Part shown: one piece after another, positions 54,907-62,734 of the stretch
How the letters are laid out: every line of letters begins with the position of its first letter
Numbering within the stretch: the stretch's first letter is position 1
From: Chitinophagaceae bacterium
Lineage (GTDB): Bacteria > Bacteroidota > Bacteroidia > Chitinophagales > Chitinophagaceae
Assembly (NCBI GenBank): GCA_023957125.1
Contig: JAMLHL010000008.1
Span: forward strand, 62,001 to 126,000
Length of the DNA: 64,000 bases
Direction: 5' to 3'
Notes under the pieces: model-generated
Told to the model about the DNA's origin: nothing
Database searches by the model: none
Seen by the model: only the letters and a program-made list of their open reading frames with translations
Program-made: the position numbers and the translations under genes

Positions 54907-56817
54907 ATGGGAAAAATAATTGGAATAGACTTAGGTACAACCAACAGCTGCGTAGCTGTAATGGAAGGCAACGAGCCTGTAGTTATCGCCAATGATGAAG
55001 GTCGTCGTACCACGCCTTCGGTAGTGGCATTTATGAAAAACGGGGAAAGAAAAGTGGGGGATCCTGCCAAGCGCCAGGCCATCACAAACCCCATTAATAC
55101 CATAATGTCAGTTAAGCGGTTTATGGGGCGTCGTTATGACGAAGTGGGGGAAGAGATCAAACATTGGAGCTACAAGGTAGTAAAAGGCGACAATAATACG
55201 GTACGTATTGATATAGATGGCAGGTTATACACCCCGCAGGAAATATCGGCCATGATCCTACAGAAAATGAAAAAGACCGCCGAAGATTACCTGGGCCAGG
55301 AAGTAACGGAAGCGGTTATTACCGTTCCCGCTTATTTTAATGACGCCCAGCGGCAGGCTACCAAGGAGGCGGGAGAAATTGCAGGGTTAACGGTCAGGCG
55401 TATTGTCAATGAGCCTACCGCGGCGGCTTTGGCCTACGGATTGGACAAGAAGCACAAAGATGAAAAAATAGCGGTGTTTGACCTCGGGGGCGGTACGTTT
55501 GATATCTCCATTCTTGAATTGGGAGACGGCGTATTTGAAGTTAAATCTACCAATGGAGATACCCATTTAGGGGGAGACGATTTTGATAAGGTGATCATTG
55601 ACTGGCTCGCCGATGAGTTTAAAAAAGAAGAAAATATTGACCTCAGGAAAGATCCGATGGCTTTGCAACGTTTGAAGGAAGCGTCTGAAAAAGCCAAGGT
55701 GGAACTGTCTTCTTCCAGTGAAACGGAAATCAATCTGCCTTATATCACGGCTATGGACGGCGTTCCCAAACACCTGGTTAAAAAACTGACCAGAGCAAGG
55801 TTTGAGCAGTTGGCCGACAGCCTGCTGGAAAGATGCCTGAAACCATGTGAGCAGGCCCTGAAGGATGCGGGGTTAAGCACATCCCAGATAGATGAGGTGA
55901 TTTTGGTTGGTGGCAGCACCCGTATTCCCAAAGTGCAGGAAATAGTGGAAAAATTCTTCGGCAAAAAGCCCAACAAAGGTGTTAACCCTGATGAGGTGGT
56001 AGCTGTGGGCGCCGCTGTGCAGGGCGCAGTATTGACCGGCGAAGTGAAAGATGTGTTGCTGCTCGACGTTACACCCTTGTCGCTGGGTATTGAAACGATG
56101 GGGGGGGTAATGACAAGGCTTATTGACGCGAATACCACGATCCCTACCAAAAAATCTGAAGTGTTTTCCACAGCTTCGGATAACCAACCCGGCGTACAAA
56201 TACATGTATTACAGGGAGAGCGCCCGATGGCTTCACAAAATAAAAGCCTGGGGATGTTTAACCTGGATGGTATTCCACCGGCTCCGCGGGGTGTACCCCA
56301 GATTGAAGTGATATTTGATATTGACGCCAATGGAATCCTGAATGTTACCGCAAAGGACAAGGGTACCGGGAAAGAACAGAAGATCCGTATTGAAGCAGGA
56401 AGCGGATTGAGTAAAGAAGAAGTGGAAAAAATGAAGGCCGAAGCCAGAGCCAATGAAGCCGCCGATAAGGAAGCGCGTGAGAAAGTGGATAAAGTGAACC
56501 AGGCAGACAGCCTGATTTTTCAAACTGAAAAGCAAATCAGGGAATTTGGCGACAAAATTCCGGCCGATAAAAAGGGCGCCATTGAGTCCGGATTAAATAA
56601 GTTAAAAGAAGCCCATAAACAGCAGGATATCAGCGCTATTGATACCGCCACGGCCGAATTAAATACAGCCTGGACCGCAGCTTCAGAAGAAATATACAAA
56701 GCTCAGCAGGCTGGCGGAGCGCCGGGTAACGGTGATGCACAGCCGCAGGAACAGCAGGGCAGCGCTAAACCAGATGGCGATAATGTAACGGATGCCGAAT
56801 TTGAAGAGGTGAAGTAG
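54907..56817 (+). CDS. dnaK: chaperone DnaK (Hsp70)
   Basis: This 636-residue ATP-dependent chaperone folds and protects proteins with DnaJ and GrpE partners. The nucleotide domain opens [20 protein letters not shown] and shows [12 protein letters not shown], the [16 protein letters not shown] phosphate motif and the [12 protein letters not shown] adenosine motif. The peptide domain begins near residue 390 ([18 protein letters not shown]) and the C-terminal helices end in a Gln/Gly-rich tail and DAEFEEVK. Length is normal. grpE and dnaJ are not adjacent. A terminator closes the gene at 56843. Confidence 0.97.
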   Translation: MGKIIGIDLGTTNSCVAVMEGNEPVVIANDEGRRTTPSVVAFMKNGERKVGDPAKRQAITNPINTIMSVKRFMGRRYDEVGEEIKHWSYKVVKGDNNTVRIDIDGRLYTPQEISAMILQKMKKTAEDYLGQEVTEAVITVPAYFNDAQRQATKEAGEIAGLTVRRIVNEPTAAALAYGLDKKHKDEKIAVFDLGGGTFDISILELGDGVFEVKSTNGDTHLGGDDFDKVIIDWLADEFKKEENIDLRKDPMALQRLKEASEKAKVELSSSSETEINLPYITAMDGVPKHLVKKLTRARFEQLADSLLERCLKPCEQALKDAGLSTSQIDEVILVGGSTRIPKVQEIVEKFFGKKPNKGVNPDEVVAVGAAVQGAVLTGEVKDVLLLDVTPLSLGIETMGGVMTRLIDANTTIPTKKSEVFSTASDNQPGVQIHVLQGERPMASQNKSLGMFNLDGIPPAPRGVPQIEVIFDIDANGILNVTAKDKGTGKEQKIRIEAGSGLSKEEVEKMKAEARANEAADKEAREKVDKVNQADSLIFQTEKQIREFGDKIPADKKGAIESGLNKLKEAHKQQDISAIDTATAELNTAWTAASEEIYKAQQAGGAPGNGDAQPQEQQGSAKPDGDNVTDAEFEEVK

Positions 56818-56842
56818 CTTTTCTTTTTAAAAATCATACCAG

Positions 56843-56871
56843 GCCTCCCGGATTCCCCGGGAGGCTTTTTT
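56843..56871 (+). terminator. dnaK intrinsic terminator
   Basis: GCCTCCCGG and CCGGGAGGC pair perfectly around a 5-base loop and are followed by a T run. It starts 25 bases after the dnaK stop codon. Confidence 0.9.
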
Positions 56872-56930
56872 ATTCGGGTATTTATCCCTTTCCTCTGCTG
56901 CGCCATCTGCTATGCGTGCTGTCCCCGCTA

Positions 56931-56995
56931 TGTATTTAATTGCCGCTATGCGTGGTTTCTTCGCCACGCATTTAATTGTTGTCGCCTCTGGCGAC
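56931..56995 (-). repeat. two-hairpin dispersed repeat, copy B
   Basis: On the minus strand this reads GTCGCC-AGA-GGCGAC (hairpin 1), a 9-base spacer AACAATTAA, ATGCGTGG and CCACGCAT with an 8-base loop (hairpin 2), then AGCGGCAATTAAATACA. Layout and lengths match copy A at 13525-13590, but part of the hairpin-2 stem is changed on both sides. The remaining 56872-57173 gap holds nothing else I can support. Confidence 0.7.
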
Positions 56996-57173
56996 CTCCT
57001 GATATACCGGTCGGTGACAGGCACAACTGCCCGGCTGATTTTGGATGCCCCCAGCGATATTATTCTTTTTAATCCTTAGCTTTATACCAAAGGTTTTCCC
57101 GGTGCAAGCACTGCCCCTCATAAATTAAGTGTAGGGGGTAATCCGATAAAAATGAAAAACCAGCGATGAAAGG

Positions 57174-57668
57174 ATGAGAAGAATTGGAATACTTTCAGAT
57201 ACCCACGGATACCTGGATGAAAATATATTTACGCACTTCGGGCAATGCGATGAAATATGGCATGCCGGTGATTTTGGAACGGCTGTTGTTGCCGAAAAGT
57301 TGAAGAATTTTAAGCCGCTAAGGGGGGTATATGGCAATATAGACGGTAACGATATAAGAAACAGTTTCCCGGAAAAACTTCATTTTACCGTAGAGGAGGT
57401 GCCGGTTTTTATGCAACATATCGGCGGTTACCCCGGGAGGTACGCGCCGGGTGTAAAAAATGAGATCTTGCGGATCAGACCGTCCTTATTTGTCAGCGGG
57501 CACTCGCATATTTTAAAGATCATCTATGACGATCAGCTTCGTTGCCTGCACATCAACCCGGGAGCGGCAGGCCGGCAGGGGTGGCAGAAGGTAAGGACCA
57601 TCGTGCGGTTGACCATTGACGGGAATAATATGAAAGATTGCGAAGTAATTGAGCTGGGCAAAAAATAG
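57174..57668 (+). CDS. YfcE/MJ0936-type metallophosphoesterase
   Basis: This 164-residue enzyme has the dinuclear-metal motifs of the calcineurin-like family: ILSDTHGYLDE (Asp8 and His10), WHAGDFG, YGNIDGND and VSGHSHI, then LHINPGAAG. It should hydrolyse phosphodiesters or small phosphate esters, but the natural substrate is unclear for this family. It converges with the glycosyltransferase-HAD fusion gene, so a functional link is not implied. Length is typical (about 160-170). Confidence 0.9.
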   Translation: MRRIGILSDTHGYLDENIFTHFGQCDEIWHAGDFGTAVVAEKLKNFKPLRGVYGNIDGNDIRNSFPEKLHFTVEEVPVFMQHIGGYPGRYAPGVKNEILRIRPSLFVSGHSHILKIIYDDQLRCLHINPGAAGRQGWQKVRTIVRLTIDGNNMKDCEVIELGKK

Positions 57669-57741
57669 CGGTTGCCCTGCATAGCTGCTACAGAGCGATA
57701 TGGTTTTTCCCCGAAATATTTCTCCGGATAAAATAAATGCC

Positions 57742-59118
57742 TCAGGCTATATTCAGCAGGGGTGCCAGGGTTCTTTCAGGTATAGAAAGATGGGCTATCT
57801 TTTTCAGTATCTCATCCTCTGTGCCCAGCGCAACTCCTTTTCCCGCATGGGCCAGGATGCACCGGTCTTCCCTGTCGTTGCTCACTACGATGCAGTTTTT
57901 CAACGACACATTGTACTTATCGCAGGCGTATTGCAATGCATTTGTTTTACAATAGGCATGGCCGCATATACTTTCAGGGGAAGCGAAGAAGTAGGAGGGA
58001 AGATTAACTTCGCCCGTGGCTTTGCCCCTGTAAAAATTAAGTTGGTTGGCAAGGGCAAAATCACCTCCTATATTTTGCTTCACATAATTAGCGATGAGCG
58101 TATAGCTATGACTGATGATGCCTACCAGGTAATGTTTTCTTTTCAGGGTTTCTACTACCAGGCGTATATCTTCGATGATTTCAATATTGGATACGATATT
58201 GAGCAATTCGTCCATTGTTTTTCCATTCAGCAGAAGTCCGATCCTTTTGGTCAGGATAATCGGATCCCTTTCGCTCGCCCTCAATTCGGCTAATTCATTT
58301 TTGAAGCCGAAAGCGTTGGCGCATTCATCTATGAACCGCCCGTTGAAGATGGTTCCGTCAAGGTTAAAAACGATCATTTTGTGGTAGCCCGAAAGATTCT
58401 CTTTCAGGGTATTGTGCATTTCCCGCTGGATGGTTTCTATCGAAGATATCTCCGCTTCAGGCATGTTGAATACCGTTTGCGGCTGGGCTTTGGCTATTAT
58501 TGCCCTCGACACCTCTTTGCTCATCTTTCCCAGGCTTTCCCAGGGTTTGCTGTTATTTTCTATATAGCCGATATTCACCTCTTTTATCCTCGCCTGCATC
58601 AGGTACATATCTATTAAAATACCTATATCCACACCATAATCATTGAAGAAATCAATCCGGTTGAAGAAATTTTTTTTCCCGGCGATCATCCCGCTCAATG
58701 GCTGCGAAAAGCCGGATAAACCGGGAAAGAAGATGTTGAGCAGGGGTTTGGCTACCAGTTCTGTTATCCTGCCGGCATTTCTGTCAAAAGTTCCTTTTAC
58801 GAAATCGGACTCATCGTTCAGAAGCGGTGATGCTAAAAGAGTGAGGGTTTTTTCGGGGTAGGGGTCTATATCTCCATCGAGGAAGATGAGTATCTCATTG
58901 TTTGCTTCAGTTATTCCTTCCTTCATGGATAACCCTTTTCCCCTCACTTTACTGTTGATCACCCTGGCTCCCGCCGCCCGGGCTAAGGCAACGGTGTCGT
59001 CTTCCGAATTGTCGTCCACCACGATCACCTCGGTTACCTGCGGATCATTGAAGCAAAAACGAATGATATTGCTGATTGTTTTTGCTTCATTTAACGTAGG
59101 TATGATAATTGTGATCAT
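57742..59118 (-). CDS. GT81-like glycosyltransferase fused to a HAD domain
   Basis: The ATG at 59118 gives a 458-residue protein. Residues 1-215 form a GT-A domain: MITIIIPTLNEAKTISNII, VIVVDDNSEDDT, NEILIFLDGDIDPYP with the metal-binding DGD, and RITELVAKPLLNIFFPGLSG then QPLSGMIAG and YGVDIGILIDMYL. These last blocks resemble glucosyl-3-phosphoglycerate synthases (GT81). Residues about 249-440 form a HAD-like domain (MIVFNLDGTIFNGR; VVSNDREDR), as in a synthase-phosphatase fusion. The nucleophile Asp of HAD motif I is Asn252, so phosphatase activity is doubtful. The product may be a compatible solute such as glucosylglycerate. An upstream frame of 19 codons is rejected. Confidence 0.72.
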   Translation of the reverse strand: MITIIIPTLNEAKTISNIIRFCFNDPQVTEVIVVDDNSEDDTVALARAAGARVINSKVRGKGLSMKEGITEANNEILIFLDGDIDPYPEKTLTLLASPLLNDESDFVKGTFDRNAGRITELVAKPLLNIFFPGLSGFSQPLSGMIAGKKNFFNRIDFFNDYGVDIGILIDMYLMQARIKEVNIGYIENNSKPWESLGKMSKEVSRAIIAKAQPQTVFNMPEAEISSIETIQREMHNTLKENLSGYHKMIVFNLDGTIFNGRFIDECANAFGFKNELAELRASERDPIILTKRIGLLLNGKTMDELLNIVSNIEIIEDIRLVVETLKRKHYLVGIISHSYTLIANYVKQNIGGDFALANQLNFYRGKATGEVNLPSYFFASPESICGHAYCKTNALQYACDKYNVSLKNCIVVSNDREDRCILAHAGKGVALGTEDEILKKIAHLSIPERTLAPLLNIA

Positions 59119-59200
59119 TGATTGTAATTGTATAGGTTTTAAATCGGATGAAGGGTTGCAGGGCAAGATACGCAACGTCGGGCAATCAGAAACAGAATAA

Positions 59201-59227
59201 AAAAATCCCGAGGGCTTCGGGATTTTT
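59201..59227 (-). terminator. terminator between the RRM and GT-HAD genes
   Basis: AAAAATCCCGA and TCGGGATTTTT are perfect inverses with a 5-base loop and A/T runs on both sides. On the minus strand it ends the RRM gene transcript before the GT-HAD gene. Confidence 0.82.
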
Positions 59228-59250
59228 CAGTCAATAAGATAAAATTTTGA

Positions 59251-59631
59251 TTAATAGTCGTTGTCGTAGTCTCTCTTATTATATCCGCCACGATCACGGT
59301 CGCGGTAACCGCCGCCTCCGCCCTTGTTGTAACCGCCGCCTCCGCCGAAATTCCTCTTTTTGTATCCGCCTCCGCCGCCGGGTTTGGCCGGTCTTTCCTG
59401 GGCTTCATTAACCACAATTTTTCTGCCCAGGATTTCCTGGTCGTAAAGGCTGCTGAGCGCATTTTGCGCTTCCGTGTCGTTTTCCATCTCAACGAAACCG
59501 AAACCCTTGCTTCTTCCGGTTTCGCGATCTTTAACGATCTTGATCGTGGAAACAGTGCCGTACTGTTCAAATAATTTTCTTAGGTCGTCTTCTGTCATTG
59601 TCCAGGAGAGGTTGCCTACATACAGGTTCAT
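59251..59631 (-). CDS. RRM-type RNA-binding protein with Gly-rich tail
   Basis: This 126-residue protein has one RNA recognition motif at residues 1-80 with RNP2 LYVGNL and RNP1 RSKGFGFVEM, followed by a tail rich in Gly, Arg, Asp and Tyr (YRDRDRGGYNKRDYDNDY). Such proteins in Bacteroidota and cyanobacteria bind RNA and are often cold-induced; the targets are unknown. It has its own terminator at 59201. The 429-base region upstream (59632-60060) is AT-rich with no gene and could hold a long leader. Confidence 0.9.
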   Translation of the reverse strand: MNLYVGNLSWTMTEDDLRKLFEQYGTVSTIKIVKDRETGRSKGFGFVEMENDTEAQNALSSLYDQEILGRKIVVNEAQERPAKPGGGGGYKKRNFGGGGGYNKGGGGGYRDRDRGGYNKRDYDNDY

Positions 59632-60060
59632 TGTAACTCAAATTTAAAAAGTGAAAATTTAAAAATTAGTAATGGAAATTTAGTCGCTACAATGATCTGA
59701 GAAAACCGGAGGTTAGCCGTGAAACCAGCCAGAATAGGAACTAACGCATTACTGCATTGTGAAGGTAATGTTTTCCAACATAATACCATAAAAAACAAAA
59801 TTTATTTATTTAAAGGTATCTCATCGGAAAATCCTTGTTTTATAAGGTTATTTGGGAAGTTATATTAAATTAATTTATATCCAATATTATGCCATAACGC
59901 ATTTCCATGGAGCATCCGGGGCCGAACAGCAGGAAACTGTCTCTACCAAACCAAAATTTTCACGCCATGAAATCACAAAGACACGAGACTTCACAAAACA
60001 TTCTTACCGGCAAGGCTCTTTGGAAACAACCGCTTTTGATAGCGGCATATGTAAGCATCC
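59632..60060. other. gene-poor region between the RRM and rplI genes
   Basis: No supported gene. An AT-rich stretch lies at about 59780-59890. Near 59958 CACGCCATGAAATCACAAAG followed by ACACGAG resembles the dispersed CACG/GCGCC-type repeat cores seen near 24 kb and 45.4 kb. The RRM promoter should lie at the left end, but I could not place it. Confidence 0.4.
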
Positions 60061-60507
60061 TTATTCGGCTACCACTTCAAACTCCAGTTCGGTTTCATTT
60101 CCGCTGCTGAAATCAATTTTAGCCTTATGGGTGCCCAGTTCCTTCACTTCTTCCAGGATATGAATACGGCGACGGTCTATTTCATAACCTTTCTGATCGC
60201 GGATGGCCCTGGCTATCTGAACGGTAGTGATACTACCGAAGATCTTGCCGGAAGTGCCTGTTTTGGCGCCGATGCGAACCGGTCCTTCCTTGAGTTTTTC
60301 TATTACCTGGTTGATTTCTGCCAATAACTTTTCTTCTTTCTTCTTCAACTGCTTCAGTTTTTCGTCCAACTGCTTCAGGTTAGAAGGGGAAGCTTCAATG
60401 GCAAACTTCTGGGGGATAAGATAGTTGCGTGCGTAGCCGCTCTTCACTACCACTTTTTCATTTGCCGATCCCAGATTGTCAACATCCTGTATTAAGATTA
60501 CTTCCAT
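60061..60507 (-). CDS. rplI: 50S ribosomal protein L9
   Basis: This 148-residue protein binds 23S rRNA through its N-terminal domain (MEVILIQDVDNLGSANEKVVVKSGYARNYLIPQKFA) and has a long connecting helix (ASPSNLKQLDEKLKQLKKKEE) and a C-terminal domain with KIFGSITTVQIARAI and FSSGNETELEFEVV. It is the last gene of the rpsF-rpsR-rplI operon, 13 bases after rpsR. Confidence 0.97.
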   Translation of the reverse strand: MEVILIQDVDNLGSANEKVVVKSGYARNYLIPQKFAIEASPSNLKQLDEKLKQLKKKEEKLLAEINQVIEKLKEGPVRIGAKTGTSGKIFGSITTVQIARAIRDQKGYEIDRRRIHILEEVKELGTHKAKIDFSSGNETELEFEVVAE

Positions 60508-60520
60508 TTTTAGCTCTTTG

Positions 60521-60787
60521 TTACTTTAAAAGATCAGTTACATACGGCAATAATGCCATTTGACGCGCTTTCTTAATGGCTTCAGAAACTTTACGTTGGT
60601 ATTTGAGCGAATTACCTGTGATCCGGCGGGGAAGCATTTTCCCCTGTTCGTTCAGGAATTTTTTCAAAAACTCAACGTCTTTATAGTCAATATACTTAAT
60701 ACCATACTTCTTGAAGCGGCAGAATTTTTTCTTCGGCTTTTCCGTTTTGATAGCCGTAAGATATTTTATTTCATTAGCTTTTGCCAT
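60521..60787 (-). CDS. rpsR: 30S ribosomal protein S18
   Basis: This 88-residue basic protein has the typical [17 protein letters not shown] segment and [32 protein letters not shown]. It pairs with S6 on the 30S platform. It begins 1 base after the rpsF stop on the minus strand and is followed by rplI. Confidence 0.97.
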   Translation of the reverse strand: MAKANEIKYLTAIKTEKPKKKFCRFKKYGIKYIDYKDVEFLKKFLNEQGKMLPRRITGNSLKYQRKVSEAIKKARQMALLPYVTDLLK

Positions 60788-60788
60788 G

Positions 60789-61145
60789 TTATTCAGCCTC
60801 TGCTTTTTCGTTTTTGTAATTTACACCACTTCTCTTTCTGGCATTGTACCCGACGGCGTATTTATCGAGTTTGGTGACCATGTGACGTAAAACCTGCTCG
60901 TCACGCAGCATTTGGATCTTCAAAGTTTCATTGAAGGTGGATGGCGCAGTAAATTCCACAACCCAGTAAATACCCGTGGTTTTTTTCTGGATGGGATACG
61001 CCAGTGATTTTAACCCCCAGGGGTTGGAATGCACGATCTCGCCGCCGGTGGCGGTAACAAGATCCGTGTATTTCTTCTGAGCGGCTTTAAATTCCTCCTC
61101 GCTCAGAACAGGGGTAAAAATCACCATCAATTCATAATTGTTCAT
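60789..61145 (-). CDS. rpsF: 30S ribosomal protein S6
   Basis: This 118-residue protein starts [22 protein letters not shown] and has the [27 protein letters not shown] core of S6, which binds S18 and 16S rRNA. The start is the ATG at 61145, consistent with other S6 proteins; the frame is open upstream but lacks family similarity. It is the first gene of rpsF-rpsR-rplI. Confidence 0.97.
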   Translation of the reverse strand: MNNYELMVIFTPVLSEEEFKAAQKKYTDLVTATGGEIVHSNPWGLKSLAYPIQKKTTGIYWVVEFTAPSTFNETLKIQMLRDEQVLRHMVTKLDKYAVGYNARKRSGVNYKNEKAEAE

Positions 61146-61177
61146 TACCCTGAATTTTGTTTTAAAAATATGGGGTG

Positions 61178-61185
61178 CAAAGGTA
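61178..61185 (-). promoter_or_regulatory. possible -7 element of the rpsF operon
   Basis: TACCTTTG on the minus strand, the same octamer as in the rpsT and higB promoters, lies 32 bases before the rpsF ATG. No clear TTTG is seen at -33. The rest of 61146-61569 shows nothing else convincing. Confidence 0.45.
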
Positions 61186-61569
61186 ACTTTTTTTATGATA
61201 TATCCTATACCTGAGCCGGATTTATTGATGCGAAGACGGAACATGCCCCGCTTTGCCCGGTGATACCAGGGTAGCGCGGGGCTAAACCGGCTTCAAATTC
61301 GGGTATCTTTTTAGTACAGGCGAGGGAAGCTGGACCGGCGTCTTTTTATTCTATACAACAATATATATTCAAGTATATGCCTCCCTGTAATATTGCGCAA
61401 ACACACTTGATATTCAGCCATTAATTTGTCATGTATTAACAAATAACCTTACTTTGTAACAGTCATGCCTTTTGACCAGCACCATACTATCCTTTGCCGC
61501 GATCACAGCCCGCCGTTATTATCAGTCCCGCTTTTTTTATATATTATATATACCCAACCGAAGAAACAA

Positions 61570-62154
61570 ATGAACAAGACCACAATCGTTGCTTTGTGCA
61601 TGCTCCTGTATGGCTTTGTTGCCGATGCACAAATTACCAAAGGAAACTGGATGATGGGAGGAGATGCCTCATATTACCAGGAAAGCTATATAGAGAATGG
61701 TGAATCTAAAAATATTTATAGAAAAATTGACCTTGAGCCGAATGTAGCCTATTTTTTATATGATAAAATTGCGACCGGAATCAATTTGAATGTCATTTTC
61801 ACCAAAGATAAAAATCTTTCAACCGACAGGGTAAATATGCAAAATGTGTATAAAGTAGGGCCATTTATGCGATACTATTTTCTGGATACCGACAACAAGA
61901 TCAATCTTTTTACGGGTGCTGGAGCGTCCTATGCAATTCAAACATCAAGGTCCCAAGGAAGCCATATCGGTGAGTTTCGATCTATATCTTATTCCTTCTC
62001 TGCCGGAACTGTAGTTTTCCTGAATACTTCTATAGGAATGGAATTTCTCCTGGCATATAATAATTCGGATGCTATTAAAATTGATTCCAGGGATAAAACT
62101 TTTCAATTCAGGATCGGATTTCAAATACATTTAGAAAAAGATACCAATGAATAA
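61570..62154 (+). CDS. outer-membrane beta-barrel protein, copy 1
   Basis: This 194-residue protein has signal peptide MNKTTIVALCMLLYGFVADAQ and then alternating strands such as ITKGNWMMGGDASYYQ, NVAYFLYDKIATGINLNVIF, KVGPFMRYYFLDTDNKINLF and the C-terminal FQFRIGFQIHL. The pattern fits an 8-strand barrel in the outer membrane (OmpW/OprF-type fold). It is a close paralogue of the next gene. Its stop overlaps that gene's start by 8 bases, showing coupling. The function is unknown. Confidence 0.82.
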   Translation: MNKTTIVALCMLLYGFVADAQITKGNWMMGGDASYYQESYIENGESKNIYRKIDLEPNVAYFLYDKIATGINLNVIFTKDKNLSTDRVNMQNVYKVGPFMRYYFLDTDNKINLFTGAGASYAIQTSRSQGSHIGEFRSISYSFSAGTVVFLNTSIGMEFLLAYNNSDAIKIDSRDKTFQFRIGFQIHLEKDTNE

Positions 62155-62722
62155 GATTATCGCGCTTGTGTTGCCTTTGTTCCTGTCTGCCGTTGCGGTT
62201 GACGCCCAGATCACTCAAGGTGACTGGATGGTAGGAGGAGACTTTTCCTATTCCCGGAGCCGCTCCAGTGGAAATGATGCCGTCAATAGCACATCCGGAA
62301 CAGTAAATATCGGAATAAATGCCGGCTACTTTTTTTATGACAGGATAGTCGCAGGTGTTCATTTAAATACAATTCTCAGAAAAGAAAAAGTGGCTGATGC
62401 GGAACGCGCTTACATTCAAAATACTTACAGCGCGGGGCCTTTCATGCGATATTACTTCCTGGATGTAGAAAACAGGGTCAATCTTTTTGCCGATGCCGGT
62501 GCCCTTTATTTGGTAGAGGCGTCTGGACCCGGCGGATGGGATAAGAGCAGACTTCAATCTGTATCTTATTCTGTCTCCGTGGGAACGGTTGTTTTTCTAA
62601 ACACTTCGGTTGGTGTGGAATGTCTCCTTGCATATGACAACACGAATGTTCTGAAATTTGATACCGGGAGCAAGGTGTTTCAATTTAAGGTTGGATTACA
62701 AATACATTTAGGAAAAGAATAA
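62147..62722 (+). CDS. outer-membrane beta-barrel protein, copy 2
   Basis: This 191-residue protein mirrors the preceding one: signal peptide MNKIIALVLPLFLSAVAVDAQ, then ITQGDWMVGGDFSYSRS, GYFFYDRIVAGVHLNTIL, SAGPFMRYYFLDVENRVNLFADAG and the final FQFKVGLQIHL. The two should be recent tandem duplicates. It begins with an ATG inside the last codons of copy 1 and is followed by a large secreted protein 12 bases later, so the three form one transcript. Confidence 0.82.
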   Translation: MNKIIALVLPLFLSAVAVDAQITQGDWMVGGDFSYSRSRSSGNDAVNSTSGTVNIGINAGYFFYDRIVAGVHLNTILRKEKVADAERAYIQNTYSAGPFMRYYFLDVENRVNLFADAGALYLVEASGPGGWDKSRLQSVSYSVSVGTVVFLNTSVGVECLLAYDNTNVLKFDTGSKVFQFKVGLQIHLGKE

Positions 62723-62734
62723 AATTTTATCAGG

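Noticed and set aside
55740..56453. A 237-codon open frame opposite dnaK
   Set aside because: It is antisense to a fully conserved dnaK and shows no protein-like features.
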